Positions 1-12,474 of a stretch of DNA of 64,000 nucleotides are shown in pieces. Source of the stretch: Thunnus maccoyii (lineage: Eukaryota > Chordata > Actinopteri > Scombriformes > Scombridae). Within the stretch, counting starts at the first letter, position 1; each line of letters begins with the position of its first letter. The notes below the pieces were generated by a model, which was not told where the DNA came from, made no database searches, and was given only the letters and a program-made list of their open reading frames with translations. The position numbers and the translations under genes are program-made. The DNA lies in NCBI RefSeq assembly GCF_910596095.1, contig NC_056533.1, forward strand, positions 29,362,662 through 29,426,661, given 5' to 3'.

Positions 1-1368
1 CTGGGGTGACGGTAATACTGCTTGTGTCCTAGCTGAGCTCTGTGAGCTGACTATCAGAGACATTAAGAGTCTGCAGAATGATTATGAGCTTCAGACTATT
101 TTTAGAGCTGGGTTGTTTTGAAGTTTGGGGCCAGCAAGGAGTCAACCACACCAGAAAGCATGTGGGAAAGTTTCCAAAGTAGTATGTTCCTGTAGACACC
201 AAACATCTGGACTAACTACTGCTCAGGGCATAAGATCTAAGCCACCAATGAGCTGTGGAGGAATGCACACACACTAGCACATGCACACATTTAGATGCAT
301 GCAGCATAAACATCCAGAGCACAACGTTATGCACAGATAGGGCTGTGATAAGATTAGTTGTCAACAACAAAGAAGAAAGGAGAGATGGTTGAAGGATAAT
401 CATTTTCATGTGTTTCCAATTACTCACTGATGAATGACGATCTCACTGCCTGCTCAAAAAGACACAAACATACACATGCAAACACAGTGTTTTTATTTTT
501 TTCAGGCATGTGCTTCATAGCGCAAAACATCTGATAAGCATCCGTGTAAGGGCCAGGTTATGCTTGAAAAGAACTTCTTTGTACAATGTATTGTCAGACC
601 ATGTCAGGCGGTAAGTGTAGCCGGTCAGAACAGCCACACTCGAAGGCAGGATCATAAAGTGGATTTACATCCACCTATTTTTATGCACATTCTGTCATTT
701 GAGGTTTGACTAGCACTATTTTAATTACATAATTTAGTTGTGGCTTCTTCCTCTGCAATGGTTTAATGGTATCTGACCGAAGAATTTGTGCCAACAACTT
801 TTTTCTCCATGCATCCAACTCCTAACATTCACATAAAAGTACTGAATATTCACATAACTGTAATGGATGTAAACACATATTAATGCAGATTTTCTTTTGC
901 CAATTTTTTGGAAATTCAGTTGCACTTGCACTACATTTGACTATAGAGATGAGGCAAAACACAATAATTTTTTAAATATCGGGATAGCAGTGCACATTTT
1001 CAGATAATCTCTCCTGGAAGGCATTCATAGTGTTGCACTCGATTTTACACATGAAAAGTGACAGAAATATTGTGCCAATTGCTTTGTGAAGGGGGTGTGA
1101 ATGTCAGATTTTCAGTTTTAGAAAAGTACAGAGATTGTCGAAATTGACACAGCCCCCCAGATTGCAACATCAGAAAGGTGTGGGGAGAGGGGGTTTCTGA
1201 AGCTATTCAACAAACTGTCAAGCACTTCTTATGAAGCATACTGGTGGCTTAAATCCAGAAACATGCAGAAAAACACAGTGTGAAATAAGACTTGGTGATA
1301 AAACATGAAGACAGGAATGCAGATACATCTGTCCAAATGGTTCAAAATCACAAACACTGGATGTCATG

Positions 1369-1525
1369 ATGGCTTAGCGGTCTAACACAGACACCACATA
1401 ACAGCAACATCCACAGTTCGAATCCGGCTGGGGATCTTTGTTGCATGTCATCCCTGTCTTTGTTTTTCCCATATTCACTGTGTGCCAAGCCAAAAACGCC
1501 AAAACATAATCTTGAAAAAAACAAC
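1369..1525 (+). mobile_element. tRNA-derived SINE
   Basis: A box A-like word (TGGCTTAGCGGT, from 1370) is followed about 35 bases later by a box B (GTTCGAATCC, 1416-1425), the spacing of an RNA polymerase III tRNA-type promoter. Next comes GGGGATCTTTGTTGCATGTC, a tail I know from common teleost SINEs, and an A-rich 3' end near 1515. There is no tRNA acceptor stem, so this is a SINE and not a tRNA gene. Confidence 0.75.
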
Positions 1526-1828
1526 TTCTGGCCATCATATATAATCACTAGTTTGGGTGATAACTTCCTGTAGCAGTTCAAGTCAACAACATCGGAAACA
1601 TTCAAAGTCAAATTAAGGAATATAAGATCTGTACATAAAGAAGAAGTGCAGGAAGGTTTTGAGGGTGAGGCTCTTGCTTTTTTGCAGGGAGGTGATGCAG
1701 CCTTTTGGATGTTTGGCCGGCAGGCTTTGTGGCTCATCACTGCCGTCAGAATGTTGACACAAGTGCTCCTTCATTTGCTTTCAGCAGGACCTCCTGAAAA
1801 CTCACACCTCCTAGCAACCCGGCTCTCT

Positions 1829-1831
1829 TTT

Positions 1832-1895
<64 letters not shown>

Positions 1896-1920
1896 ATACA
1901 CACATACACATACACACACA
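1829..1920. repeat. Compound (CT)n-(CA)n-(CATA) microsatellite
   Basis: A run of about 26 bases of CT passes directly into about 36 bases of CA and then into interrupted CATACA units. The polypyrimidine part can form triplex DNA and the CA part Z-DNA. No gene nearby. Confidence 0.95.
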
Positions 1921-2172
1921 AGGGAAACAGTCTCCCCTTTGGGTGTTCTAACGGGGGCTGGGGTGTGATTTGGTTGGGAATGGGGAACAACAAAGAGGTG
2001 CCTCTTGCTATTCTGATGTACATCCCATCCTCTCAATTTATCAGATGGTCTCTTTGAATTAGTGGAGGCAAATCAAACACAGCTAGTGATTCTGTAGCTG
2101 TTTCATTCATTTGTCCATCCGCCCAGCCACACTTAGTCTCATTACTAGCACGAACTGTTCCCACACAAAAAG

Positions 2173-2210
2173 CATGTGTGTGTGTGTGTCCATATGTGTG
2201 TCTGTGTGTT
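2173..2210. repeat. (GT)n microsatellite, interrupted
   Basis: Short GT-rich tract with a CATATG interruption. No other feature seen. Confidence 0.8.
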
Positions 2211-5200
2211 TATTTCAGATCTCAAGGGACAGAGGAAGTGGATGCTAAAAAAAAAACACACATCTCTTAGTTAAGTGTAAGTGGAACACGGCAAGGTCAC
2301 TCATCTGGATGCAAGAAGATGAAAGTAAATTGCTTAAATAGAAAGTAGAGATTAAAATGTGCTTTGAAATGGCAACTACACACACACCACATATACTGTA
2401 GTACATACTAACAGAGAGAGAGAGAGATCTGGTCCATTTCTCTGCTTTTTTGGCTTCCTCTGCAGCATCACTTTAGAAATTTAGGGATGGTGATTAGACT
2501 GAAAATCATCCATCTGTACTCCTTCCTGTCCTCTTTTCTTAAAAGCCCGGAGGTGAAACCAGCAATTACATTTACAAGCCTCAGTCATGTAAAGGTGCTT
2601 AGAGGGTTTCTTTGTGGGCTTTAGCAAGTGCATGTGCTCTCTCTCAGATGCATTAAAACCTGACAGTGTCCGGGCGATGCTTCATTTTAAAAGTGGAATT
2701 AAATGACAGGGAGGGAGCCAAAATTGCTCCGAGTTGGATTGAAAAAAAGTTTTGAGGCTTTTGCAGAACAGCCTCTACAGTCGGAAAAGCCATCAAAATC
2801 TAATCCGTGTGTCAAAAACCCTTACATTGACAGTTGGTTAATGGCACACACTGCTTTGAAAAGTGACTTAAAAGGCAGGCAAGTGAAAGCAAGGAAGAGA
2901 AAGAGTCTGTTGAAATATGAGGAAATGGAAGTGCAGACATGAATGTACTAGTATTCCCTATGCCTTTATGAACAGATACAAACATTTGGATTGTGGATAA
3001 ACTATAAACAAAGCAGCTTAATAAGGGACAAAAAGCACAGCACACTGAGGGACTTTTCCCAGTTATCCTTTACTGAGGCTCGGCCAAGCTCTACAATCAA
3101 CTGCATTGACACCAAAGAGAGAGACAGTGAGAGAGATGGCAGGAGGGAGAGAACTAGGCTACAGAGATTTTAATTCATCAGTATATTATATAATGGCTGC
3201 TAAGATTTCCCTGCAGTGAATGGCTGCTGTGTTCCTACATAACCTTTAGAAAATAACATGACAACCTCTTTTTACGTCTGTCTGTTTTATCAGAAGACAT
3301 TATTATTAAGGAAGAATGTGGAATGGGATACATATGGAAATAATTAAGCGGACTCCACAAAGACAAAGCATTACATTACGTAATGAAGTCCAGAAATTAC
3401 TTACAGAGAAAAGAACATCAAATCTAATACTCATCATGTTTTTCTTGCACAATAATACAGTAGCTCTGTTGCCTCATGTTAACAAAATAAGCATATTAGA
3501 ATAATGAATTTTCTTGGTTCTTTTTCACACCAGCAGTTGAACACAGCACCCTGCCTGCCAGGCCATGTTTTCTCTTTCAAGTAAGATTCATTGTGATGGA
3601 TGCATCATCGCATGTTTCATGCTTGTTAAGTTTAAAGTGTCATTTACACACAACACTAAAGTGGTGTGAAATCACATGCTGCCTGAGAGGAAGGGAAAGC
3701 CTCCAGACACTAAGAGCAGTCTCTGTTCTGTAAAATGCTCCACAGTACTACATGACTTTGTAGTAAACATGGAAAATGTGTTTCTTCATTAATATAGAAT
3801 TGCAATTCTGCTGAATAAATATTACACGCTAAATATAAAGAGTGAGATGTAACAAGATAGGATGTCTTGTTGCCCTAAACATTAGCATAGCATGCTAGCC
3901 ACCAGCTAAATGTTTACATGTTAGCAAGATAGGCTAATTTAGAAGCAGTATTTACAACCAGAAGAAGAGAGGTATAGGTGTTACATAAGGTGAACACATC
4001 TATTCCAATTACTAACTCCACAAAAGTGTGTTGAGATAACTTAACCAAGGTGTCAATAAAACCCTACTTTTAGTTTAAGTCATATTGGACTTAACTTAAT
4101 TACCAGTCTCAGACTTGTAAACAGTGTTCAGGTTAACACCCAAGTCATAATTATGACTGGGAAACTTAGATTGTTCTGAAAGCCCCCATATATCTGGCTT
4201 AGCACTTAATAATACAGCGGCACTTGAAAAGCACTATCTAGCTGCCATCGAGCAACAGCGGTGACTTCAGTACTCAGTATGTTTATGATTCCGTTATACA
4301 GCTTTGCTTGTGCCAAAAAATCCCAAGGTAATTTTTAACTTTTTAAGGCCAGGATAACGGATATAAGATAAAGCAAAGAGGAGAACAGAGCACAGCCATG
4401 TTTGTAGGTATTTTGAGTTAGTAGAAAATTGGACTAGCTTTTATCATTCCAAGCAGCCTGCAAACGGCCCTGACATCACCGATCCCTTTAAAGATACAAC
4501 CTGCTTCGGGAAAATATATGTAAAGAATAACCTTTTGACTTTTTCCCCCAAGTGTATAGCGTATGTGACCAAATCACAGAGTAGTACACAGAGTGTAGAG
4601 GGGCTATAGTGCCAGTTTTAGCTTCTGAATAACTCTGGAAATTTAAGTGACAAGGTACTGAGATCTAGATCAATGTCATTCAGTATTATAATGCATAGCG
4701 TCAACCCTGCAATACAGGCCAGTCTGAGAGAAAGAGTCAAAAGACACAGATAGAACAGCATTAAGAGCAGGAGGAGAAAGTGAGATGAATATCTGTCCTA
4801 TGTGGTTCTTTAAGATGCACAGACCCTGCTCCAGCACCTGCAAGCAAAGGTGCTTTATCTGTCAGATTTCATCTGCTCACCCTACCGTGTGTGAGTAAAG
4901 AGAGTGTTTTGGAGAAGGGGTGGGTGAGTGGGGCCAAGTAGCAGCAAGCCTATCAAGCACACATTCACTTAGAGAGACTGTAAACACCTGACAGAGTCTC
5001 ACTCTTGTTGTGAGGGTAACACATGTTCAGGTTAAGGATTATCACAACAAAGTGTCCATCTGATAGCTACATAACCCGCAACCTGCTTAGTCTGGGTGGA
5101 AATATATAACGTTATTTCTCTCCTTGTCTTTCTCCTGTTTTTCTTTCTTTCCGTTCTCTTTATCCGCCCCCCTATGAAGTCTGACTAAGACCCTTTACAG

Positions 5201-7667
5201 TGTGGGTGTTCTGGGAGCTTTGTTGGTAAACCTGTAGATTATCCCAATTGCTTTATGACTAAAGCCTAGCCTACTATTACCCTGCTTTGTCATTGGGAAA
5301 TCATATCTTCCCAGACACGCACCCTGGGACACACCCCGACACACACACCCTACCCCCGAGGGGTGACGAGAACATACACATTGCAGCCAACAGGGCCCAC
5401 ATCACCTGCAAACCCCAAAGCCTGGGAAAGCCCCAGATGCACAAATGCATACAAACACATATAAACTGTTTCTAGTGTAGACCTGCCCCTAGGCAAATAG
5501 CATGGCAGAATGAGCAGGATGCTGTAATAATGATAAAAAGCTTACACCATTTGGGGCAATATTTCTTCATAAAACAAAGAGCCCTTTTAATTGCTGTTCA
5601 GATCTGCAGAGCACACCTGCATGTAGACAGACGACATGAATCACAAAAGTACTAAAATATAACTATGTCTCATAGATCAGATTATGCGGGGCAGTTGTAA
5701 GTGCAGTACGCTGCCGTTGTTACCAGGCTTAATTGAACATAGCTTGGATCTGACATTGGCTAACAACATGAAGTTAGCTCCCTCCTGCATTAGTGCCAGA
5801 GCAAATTAATTCTCCCTACAGATCAATGGGCTTATAGTCTATACACATCAGCACAGAGAGATTTTACAAGCAGGCTGCTGTATCAGCTGCCTAATTTTCT
5901 GCCTCTACTCTACAACCATCCCCCAACCAACCTTGTTTATCATTGAGAAGAAATCAGTGCAACACGCAGAGGCCAATACAGAGCCAACAACTCTCTCTTG
6001 TTGTTTCTCTCCTTTTCTTCTATATAGATACAAACATGTACGTGGCCTCGCTGCCCTACACAGAGTCCAGATCAATACGTAATGGGCGTCACAGTGAGCA
6101 GATGAGCTCTTTCTCACTCTTCCCATCCTGACTGAACACTGTCTCTTTGTGTCGGTAAGGCGCATCTCCAGTCTCGGAGAGAGCGAAGGATTGAAGAAGG
6201 GTGGCTGGAAGGAAATAGAGGAGTGAGGACAGAGAGTGACGGAGGGGAGATGATGGCACGAAAAGGAGGGAAGAGCTGAGTGCCAAGATGTTGCACAACA
6301 ACCCCTAGTCTTTCCAACAGGCAGAATTATCATTCAGGGCAAAAACACATCAACAACGATCCAATACCCTGGACTCACAGGATACAGCTTAGCACCGCCC
6401 CCATCCCCAATAGCACATACCCACACATAACCTAAAAGAAGCTTTCAGTCATTTATATGTCTCTATATACAGCTAAAAAATTATATTTCATAATATTCCT
6501 ATAGAGGTTATCGTAAACCTTAAATGATAAGGTTGGTGTTATTTTATATTTTTCATATTGTGAACAAATCCCATGAAAACTCTTTCCCTACCTTGTCTAT
6601 GGCTGTCAGCCCCGAGCCTGTTTGTTCCTACTGAAGACGTAAATCTTTAAAAGCAGGTCAAAAATATCTATAGTGTCATTTTTTTTGAAAAATGAATGTA
6701 ATTTCTCATAACAACTTGGCAACTTGTCGTTTTAGTATATGTTACTCAAACAGGACTATATAGTGCATTTGTTGTGAACTATCTTCAGTTGTGGATTAAT
6801 ACAAACGGTGCGTTAGTGAGTATTTACAGCATCAAAATAAACCACAGTGCCCATGTTCATCATAACATGTCACCCAGTGCAACAGTGAGCCACACTGATA
6901 TGTTTGAAATACTTTTAGATAACAAAAAAGGTTTCTGGCACAAAGAAATAAGCTATATCAGACTTTGGCTACCCAGCAATACTGTTAGAAGAACTGATTC
7001 ATTGTTGATTTTGGTCTTTTTTGTTTGTTTACAATAAGAGAAGATATAAAATAACACAAGTCTTTTCCTTTAAATATCAAATATAAAACTAGTTGTACCT
7101 CAATAAATGTAGATTTGCATAAACGATTATCTGAATTTGTTTCATTTCTACAAATATGATTTTTCAAAAAGGGTTTTGGAATAAGAGCAAAGGTACAACA
7201 CTATACAAGGCCACCAAAATTATATATATATATATGCACGTACTGGCCAAATTGCTATTAATAACATCAAATGAAGGTTAAAAAAAAGGGTATGGACCTT
7301 GCTTCAGATTCAATTTTCTCTCAGAAATTAGAGACCTTAACCCAATTTTAGCACAGGGAAACTGTACCCAGTCAGAACTACCTGCTTTCACAATACTTTT
7401 TAAAGCTACATCTTCATGCATCAAGTGCTTTTAAAATCTACATCATGTGGGGAAAATGGCCAAGAACATTTAGTCCCTGACAGTCTGCCCTAGAGTGCTG
7501 TTCTTACAATACTGGCTAGTCAGAGTAGTAGCCTTAGCTTAGCGGTTGCGCCTCTGCATGATGTGGAAAGTAAAAAGGCTGTCGTCTGGCCTTAGGAGCA
7601 CTTCAAAAAGCCCAAAGCAGTGTGAGCTGCAGCACAAGTGACAGACACACACATGGGGTCAATGGCT

Positions 7668-7796
7668 TGTGTGTGTGTATGTCTGTGTGTACCGTGTGCA
7701 TGTGTATTGCTGCATAGGTGCACGTGTGTTTGCGTGTGCCAGTACAAGTGTGTTTATATGTGTGTTGTGTGTGTGGGTGTGTGTGTGTGCTGGGTG
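7668..7796. repeat. Degenerate GT-rich minisatellite-like tract
   Basis: About 130 bases made of short GT runs broken by TATG, CATG and CACGTG-like words. It keeps all frames open on both strands, which explains the long but meaningless reading frames here. Confidence 0.85.
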
Positions 7797-8240
7797 AGGG
7801 GAGGCCTATTAAAAAGCTGCCTGAGGAGAGGGCTTTCAGTAAGGAATCTATGGGGGGCAGAGAGGATGGCAGGGCCATTGTGTGTCAGAGTTCCATCCTG
7901 AGAGCTGGAATTAGAGCCTTTCTCCTCTGCTCGGCTGGAAGACTCTGTACCACCACCGACCCCATGTTTAATTAGAGCAGCTCTAGAGAGACAGCCGAGA
8001 AAGAAGAAGAGAGGGAGGAACACGAGCCACAAGAATAAGAAAGAGACAAATGAAAAAAAAAAAACCATAATCATTGGGGGAAAGTGGGGGAAAGAGAAAG
8101 AAAAATTGGATTCACACCGTTTGGCAATGCTGTGCAAGTTTGATTGGAAGTGTAATGAGGTGTATGATAGCAACATGATGTGAAATATGATAAAAGTTAG
8201 CCCTGGCGGTGTCATGACAATCACTGTAGCATGCCACTGA

Positions 8241-8470
8241 TTGGAAATAACAGCTAATGTGACTAACTTTCACAGGGTGTATTCGACTTTCAATTCAATT
8301 AGCTTCCACTTTTTCAGGATTCCTCACGTAAACAATGTTGAGGAGCGCACGATATGCCTTTTTGGAGGTTACAGTCCAATCAAATTAGGTAAACAAACAT
8401 TAATGGATGATAATGAATGTGAGCATTATCTCCAAATAGAGTGGCCATTAATATTTATGATTGTTTTTAT
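8241..8470. other. Possible conserved non-coding element
   Basis: This non-repetitive AT-rich stretch has many homeodomain-type cores (ATTAAT, TAATG), a forkhead-like GTAAACAAACA near 8389, and few low-complexity runs. That composition is common in vertebrate developmental enhancers. Nothing in the window alone proves conservation. Confidence 0.25.
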
Positions 8471-9030
8471 CCCACAGCATTGCAAACCAAAGCAACATCA
8501 ATATTTGTCAAAGCAAATGAGTGCGAGAATGTACATTTATCAGTAATTGGATAACTAAATGGATAGATGGAGGAGATAAACACAGGCTGTTGTCTCCTCT
8601 GTTGATGATCTATCCGTTTAGGCTTGTAAGGTTCATTTATGTTAAATGGGTTGATTGTTATGGGAGGTAAACAAGATGTCAAGCTTTATTCCAGAACAAC
8701 TCATTCTGCTTAACAGTTAATGCTATTAAGACCTGCTGGTAAAATGGTTTGTCTTTGAAAGACCTGCTTGTTTTTTAAACTGGCAGGCGATCAAACCTGC
8801 TGTCCAACTGAAAAGACAGATAATACTGCATGTCAGTATGAACGCTGTTTTTGATTTGTAGGTGTGTGTGTGTGTGTGTACCTTTAAACTCCCACCTGAC
8901 AAGACTCCTCACAAAGAAAAAAAGGTTTAGTGATGTTGATGATGGATTTTGTGTGAATCCCATGTCATAGCACTGTAAAGCAATTAAACGGGAAAAAAGG
9001 CCTATCATGGGACATCACAAGACTGGGTCT

Positions 9031-9067
9031 ACACACACACACCCACACACAAAAACACACACACTCC
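9031..9067. repeat. (CA)n microsatellite
   Basis: Interrupted CA tract. It is the first of three CA tracts between 9.0 and 9.5 kb. Confidence 0.85.
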
Positions 9068-9201
9068 CCTAGCGTGAGGTGTGTGTTGACCCTGTCTATA
9101 TTTGGGCTTTCTCTCTCCAGTGTGTCTTAATCCTGCTGTCTGCTGTGTTCCACCTGATTAGTCTGATCATTCACTTCTGACAGGCCCATTTCTTAACCCT
9201 C

Positions 9202-9206
9202 CACAC

Positions 9207-9249
<43 letters not shown>
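9202..9249. repeat. (CA)n microsatellite
   Basis: Nearly perfect CA dinucleotide run of about 48 bases with one CG interruption. A likely length-variable marker. Confidence 0.95.
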
Positions 9250-9250
<1 letters not shown>

Positions 9251-9883
9251 GGCATACACATTCACACAAACACACGATACATCACACACGCAAACACTCT
9301 GACTCGAAGGGCAAGAAAATAAAAAGCCTGAAGAAAATGACGTGTTGGCCAAATCACTCACAAGGAAAATATTCCATCATAGCCTCCAGTTACCAGTGTC
9401 ACACATCACTTCACATGGCCAGTCGCAAACACTGGCTCATTTAATGCGAGATGCACACACGCACACACACACAAACACATAATTAAAGCTGATCAACGTA
9501 TATAAATCCCTTAGGAAAAGGTTTTCACACCAAAATATGCATAATGAACCCACGTCTATTCTCCTCAGGGATTTCAGTGCAGAGAGATAGAGAGGTATGA
9601 ACTCAGGAGGCTCAAAACGAATGCAAATGTGGGGTAGGACTGTGGGTAGAGGCTACGCTTCCCATACAATGCTGAACAATATTGTCCTTCACCTGCTGAG
9701 ATCTAAAGCAGCAATCAAGAGGCGTGGAGGGCCATGGCGACTATTTCTGTGCAGGGGCCCTAGATGACTGTGACTGACTCCCTCAGGCTGGAGATAAGAG
9801 TCAGCATAGTGCATGTGTGTGTGTTCATGCATGTAGGTGAAGGAAACGTATCCTACCCCCTCTGTAAAGCCATCTCCCTTCCT

Positions 9884-9925
9884 CTCTCTCTCTCTCTCGT
9901 TCTCTCTGTCGTTCTCCCTCTCATT
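9884..9925. repeat. (CT)n polypyrimidine tract
   Basis: CT-rich run with TCGTTC interruptions. No associated gene. Confidence 0.85.
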
Positions 9926-10091
9926 GATCCTGTATTTCGGGCAGTTCCTCGATGACCAGCCTGCTGCTGGAACTGTTGGTTTGTAGTTGAGGTTGATTTA
10001 GTCGAGCTTTCCGTGCCTGAACTCTGAGGGACCATTCTGCTCAGTGGCTGTAAATTACATTTATTTACAAGGAGGATCAAGAGAGGGAGGA

Positions 10092-10093
<2 letters not shown>

Positions 10094-10130
<37 letters not shown>

Positions 10131-10146
10131 TGTGGGTGGGTGGGTG
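10094..10146 (+). repeat. (GT)n microsatellite ending in a G-quadruplex motif
   Basis: About 32 bases of GT repeat grade into GGGTGTGTGGGTGGGTGGG at 10126-10144. This gives four G3 runs with loops of 5, 1 and 1 bases, a canonical quadruplex pattern on the plus strand. Confidence 0.9.
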
Positions 10147-10267
10147 TTTTATCTTTTATGTTGTACGTGTCCAAACCAAGACGGTAGCACGTTCTATAAG
10201 GCACCTGTTCGAAGTTTATATAAGTTGTATAAGGACTCTAGAAAAATGGATCAGTTGTAAGTAGAGA

Positions 10268-10578
10268 TAAATTATTATTTGATTAATCCATTAGCCGATC
10301 GACATAAATTTAACTGGCAATTATTTTGATAATCGAATAATCATTTTTCAAGAAAAAGGCCAAACATTCTCAAAGTCCAGCTCCTCAGTTGAATTTGCTG
10401 CTTTTTTGCATTCTGTGATAATGAATGGAAAGTCTTTGGGTTTTGGACTGTTAGTTAGAGAAAATTAGCAATCTGAACACGTTCCCTTGGGCTCTTGGAA
10501 ATTACAATGACCATTTTCCACTATTTTCTGACATTTTAACAAATGATGGATCACTTAATCGGGAAAATAATTGCAGCC
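10268..10578. mobile_element. GATTAATCG-type MITE copy, diverged
   Basis: Both ends carry the GATTAATC / ATTAATCG words of a teleost inverted-repeat element seen at least five more times in this window. The interior keeps the family words for 'TTTGCTGCTTTTTTG', 'TTTTGGACTG' and 'TTTTCTGACATTTTA'. Intergenic and strongly mutated. Confidence 0.65.
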
Positions 10579-12425
10579 AACTTTTGGGTTTCCTGGTTGT
10601 GAAATATCCCTTTGCTTGGTGTTTATCCTCCTCCAGCTGGAAACTAGATTTGTCTTTTTAGCTATTCCTCTTTATCTTGAAAAAATTCCCTCCAATGGAC
10701 AGATCAAACACTTACCCACTGGAAAAGAGCCGCAGAGCATCTGGACCAAAATCCATTTATTAACAACTTAACATTTACAACTGATGTGATGGACTGTTTT
10801 CTCGTTTCTCATTTTCTAAAAAGTCATCACGCAACATTAACAACAATCCATCAAGTCTGCAGTTGTATAATACATTGTTAATAAATGGATTGTGTTCCAG
10901 ATGCACTTCAGTGTTTTCCAGAGCACAACACACAACAGAGGAAAAGCTAATCACATCTGACAGAACCAAAACTAACAAACATTTCATAAAAGGTTCCTTA
11001 TAAGATAATGGTACCACTACTTGTAACACAAAGCCCAAACTTTCATGCTATTCCCCTGGTGACATCCTAACCTAACCTAAACCACAAATCCCAGCTCAGT
11101 CTAGACCACACAGGAAAACTCTCACAAAGAGCTGTGGCTGCGGTTTGGAGAAGGTGAACACAAACAAACTTTGTCAAGTGATTCCCTCTTTCTCGCTCGC
11201 TCTCATCGGTGTAACAATCCTCCTTCAGCCTGGGGCCAAGATCCTCTTTGTTTACGCAGTGTCACATGGTGTACTAGATGACCCTACCTGAAGCCAAAGA
11301 GTCATATCTATTTCTCAGCTCCAGCTCCACATCGTCCCCCCACCCCCCTGCTCAGGCCTCAGCTCAGCCACAGACCAGCTATCCCATTGCTTGGACAAAG
11401 GAAGCTTCACTGGGATGTAACTCATGCTTGCATATATAGAAAGTCCAGACAAAGCCTGCTATTCTCCTCTAGCAACAACAACACCTTTTGTTTTCTCTTA
11501 TAAAAGAAGGTACACCCTAAGCATTTGCCAGCAAGAACTAAAGGAGTTATAAACAGCCTGAACATTAATTTTAGTTAAATTACACACAAAACACAAAAAT
11601 AAGCCCTAAAACAACCAATAAATTATATCTTCTTAAATCTAATTTGATATTTTCTAATCCAACCATAGGGGCTGATCAGAAGGACCTATGTAACCACAGC
11701 TGATATTGTGAAATTTGTGCAAAAATTAGGCATGAAAATCAGGTGAAAGAAAGGTGTACTGGTACTTAAAATCGTGTACTGTAGTGTTTGGGGACATATA
11801 ATATACATCACATAACCCTTAATGTGTAAATACACAAATTATAATTGTTAAAAACTGTTTTTTGCAACAAGAAGAAAGATGTACTCTTACATGTAAGATT
11901 TCTAGAATTAAGCAATCTTATCTCAGACTTTAGTTTCCCTGCTGCTCATTTGGTTACCATGTGATTGCTCTAAAATGTTATTGCACTGCATAAATGTTAA
12001 GGTCACAAGGAACAAGTATGATGATAAAGTTGTTATAAAAAACATATAAACAAGATATGGAGGTTGGGCGTGAGATAGAGAGAGGACAGAAGTGTTGTAA
12101 AATTGCATAAGCTGTCATAAATTTATTATTTTTGACTCCAGCCAGGAACAAAACTGTTTATCAGTTTGAGAAAACAGGGATTTTGAGTTGACTGGATTTT
12201 TTTTTTGCACACCAATTAGTTAGCAACCAAGAAAAAAATGTTGGAAAACAAGAATATTGGCAGAAAGAGAAAGATGTAATTAAATAAACATTATGTCATA
12301 GCATGGAGAATTAACAAATTTTTCATACCATTGTGACCCAAACTACAATACACATAGGCAACTAATGAGACAAATGATCCCTAACTTCATGGAGCATAGT
12401 GCCTCCTAACTAACCACTGTGACAT

Positions 12426-12474
12426 ATACACACACATACACATACACACACACACACACACGCACATACACACA
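12426..12474. repeat. (CA)n microsatellite
   Basis: CA tract with TA interruptions. Confidence 0.9.

Noticed and set aside
1370-1425. Possible tRNA gene
   Set aside because: Boxes A and B are present, but there is no pairing acceptor stem, and a SINE tail follows. It is a SINE head.
1348-1740. 130-residue minus-strand frame
   Set aside because: It runs across the SINE at 1369-1525 on the opposite strand and resembles no protein family.
3885-3960. GCTAGC/TTAGCATGC-rich stretch as a transposon
   Set aside because: Resembles degenerate words common in fish genomes, but no ends or duplications are visible.
7754-8224. 156-residue minus-strand open frame
   Set aside because: The sequence is low in complexity (Phe/Leu/Ser and Thr/His from GT repeats), with no family resemblance and no splice or promoter context.
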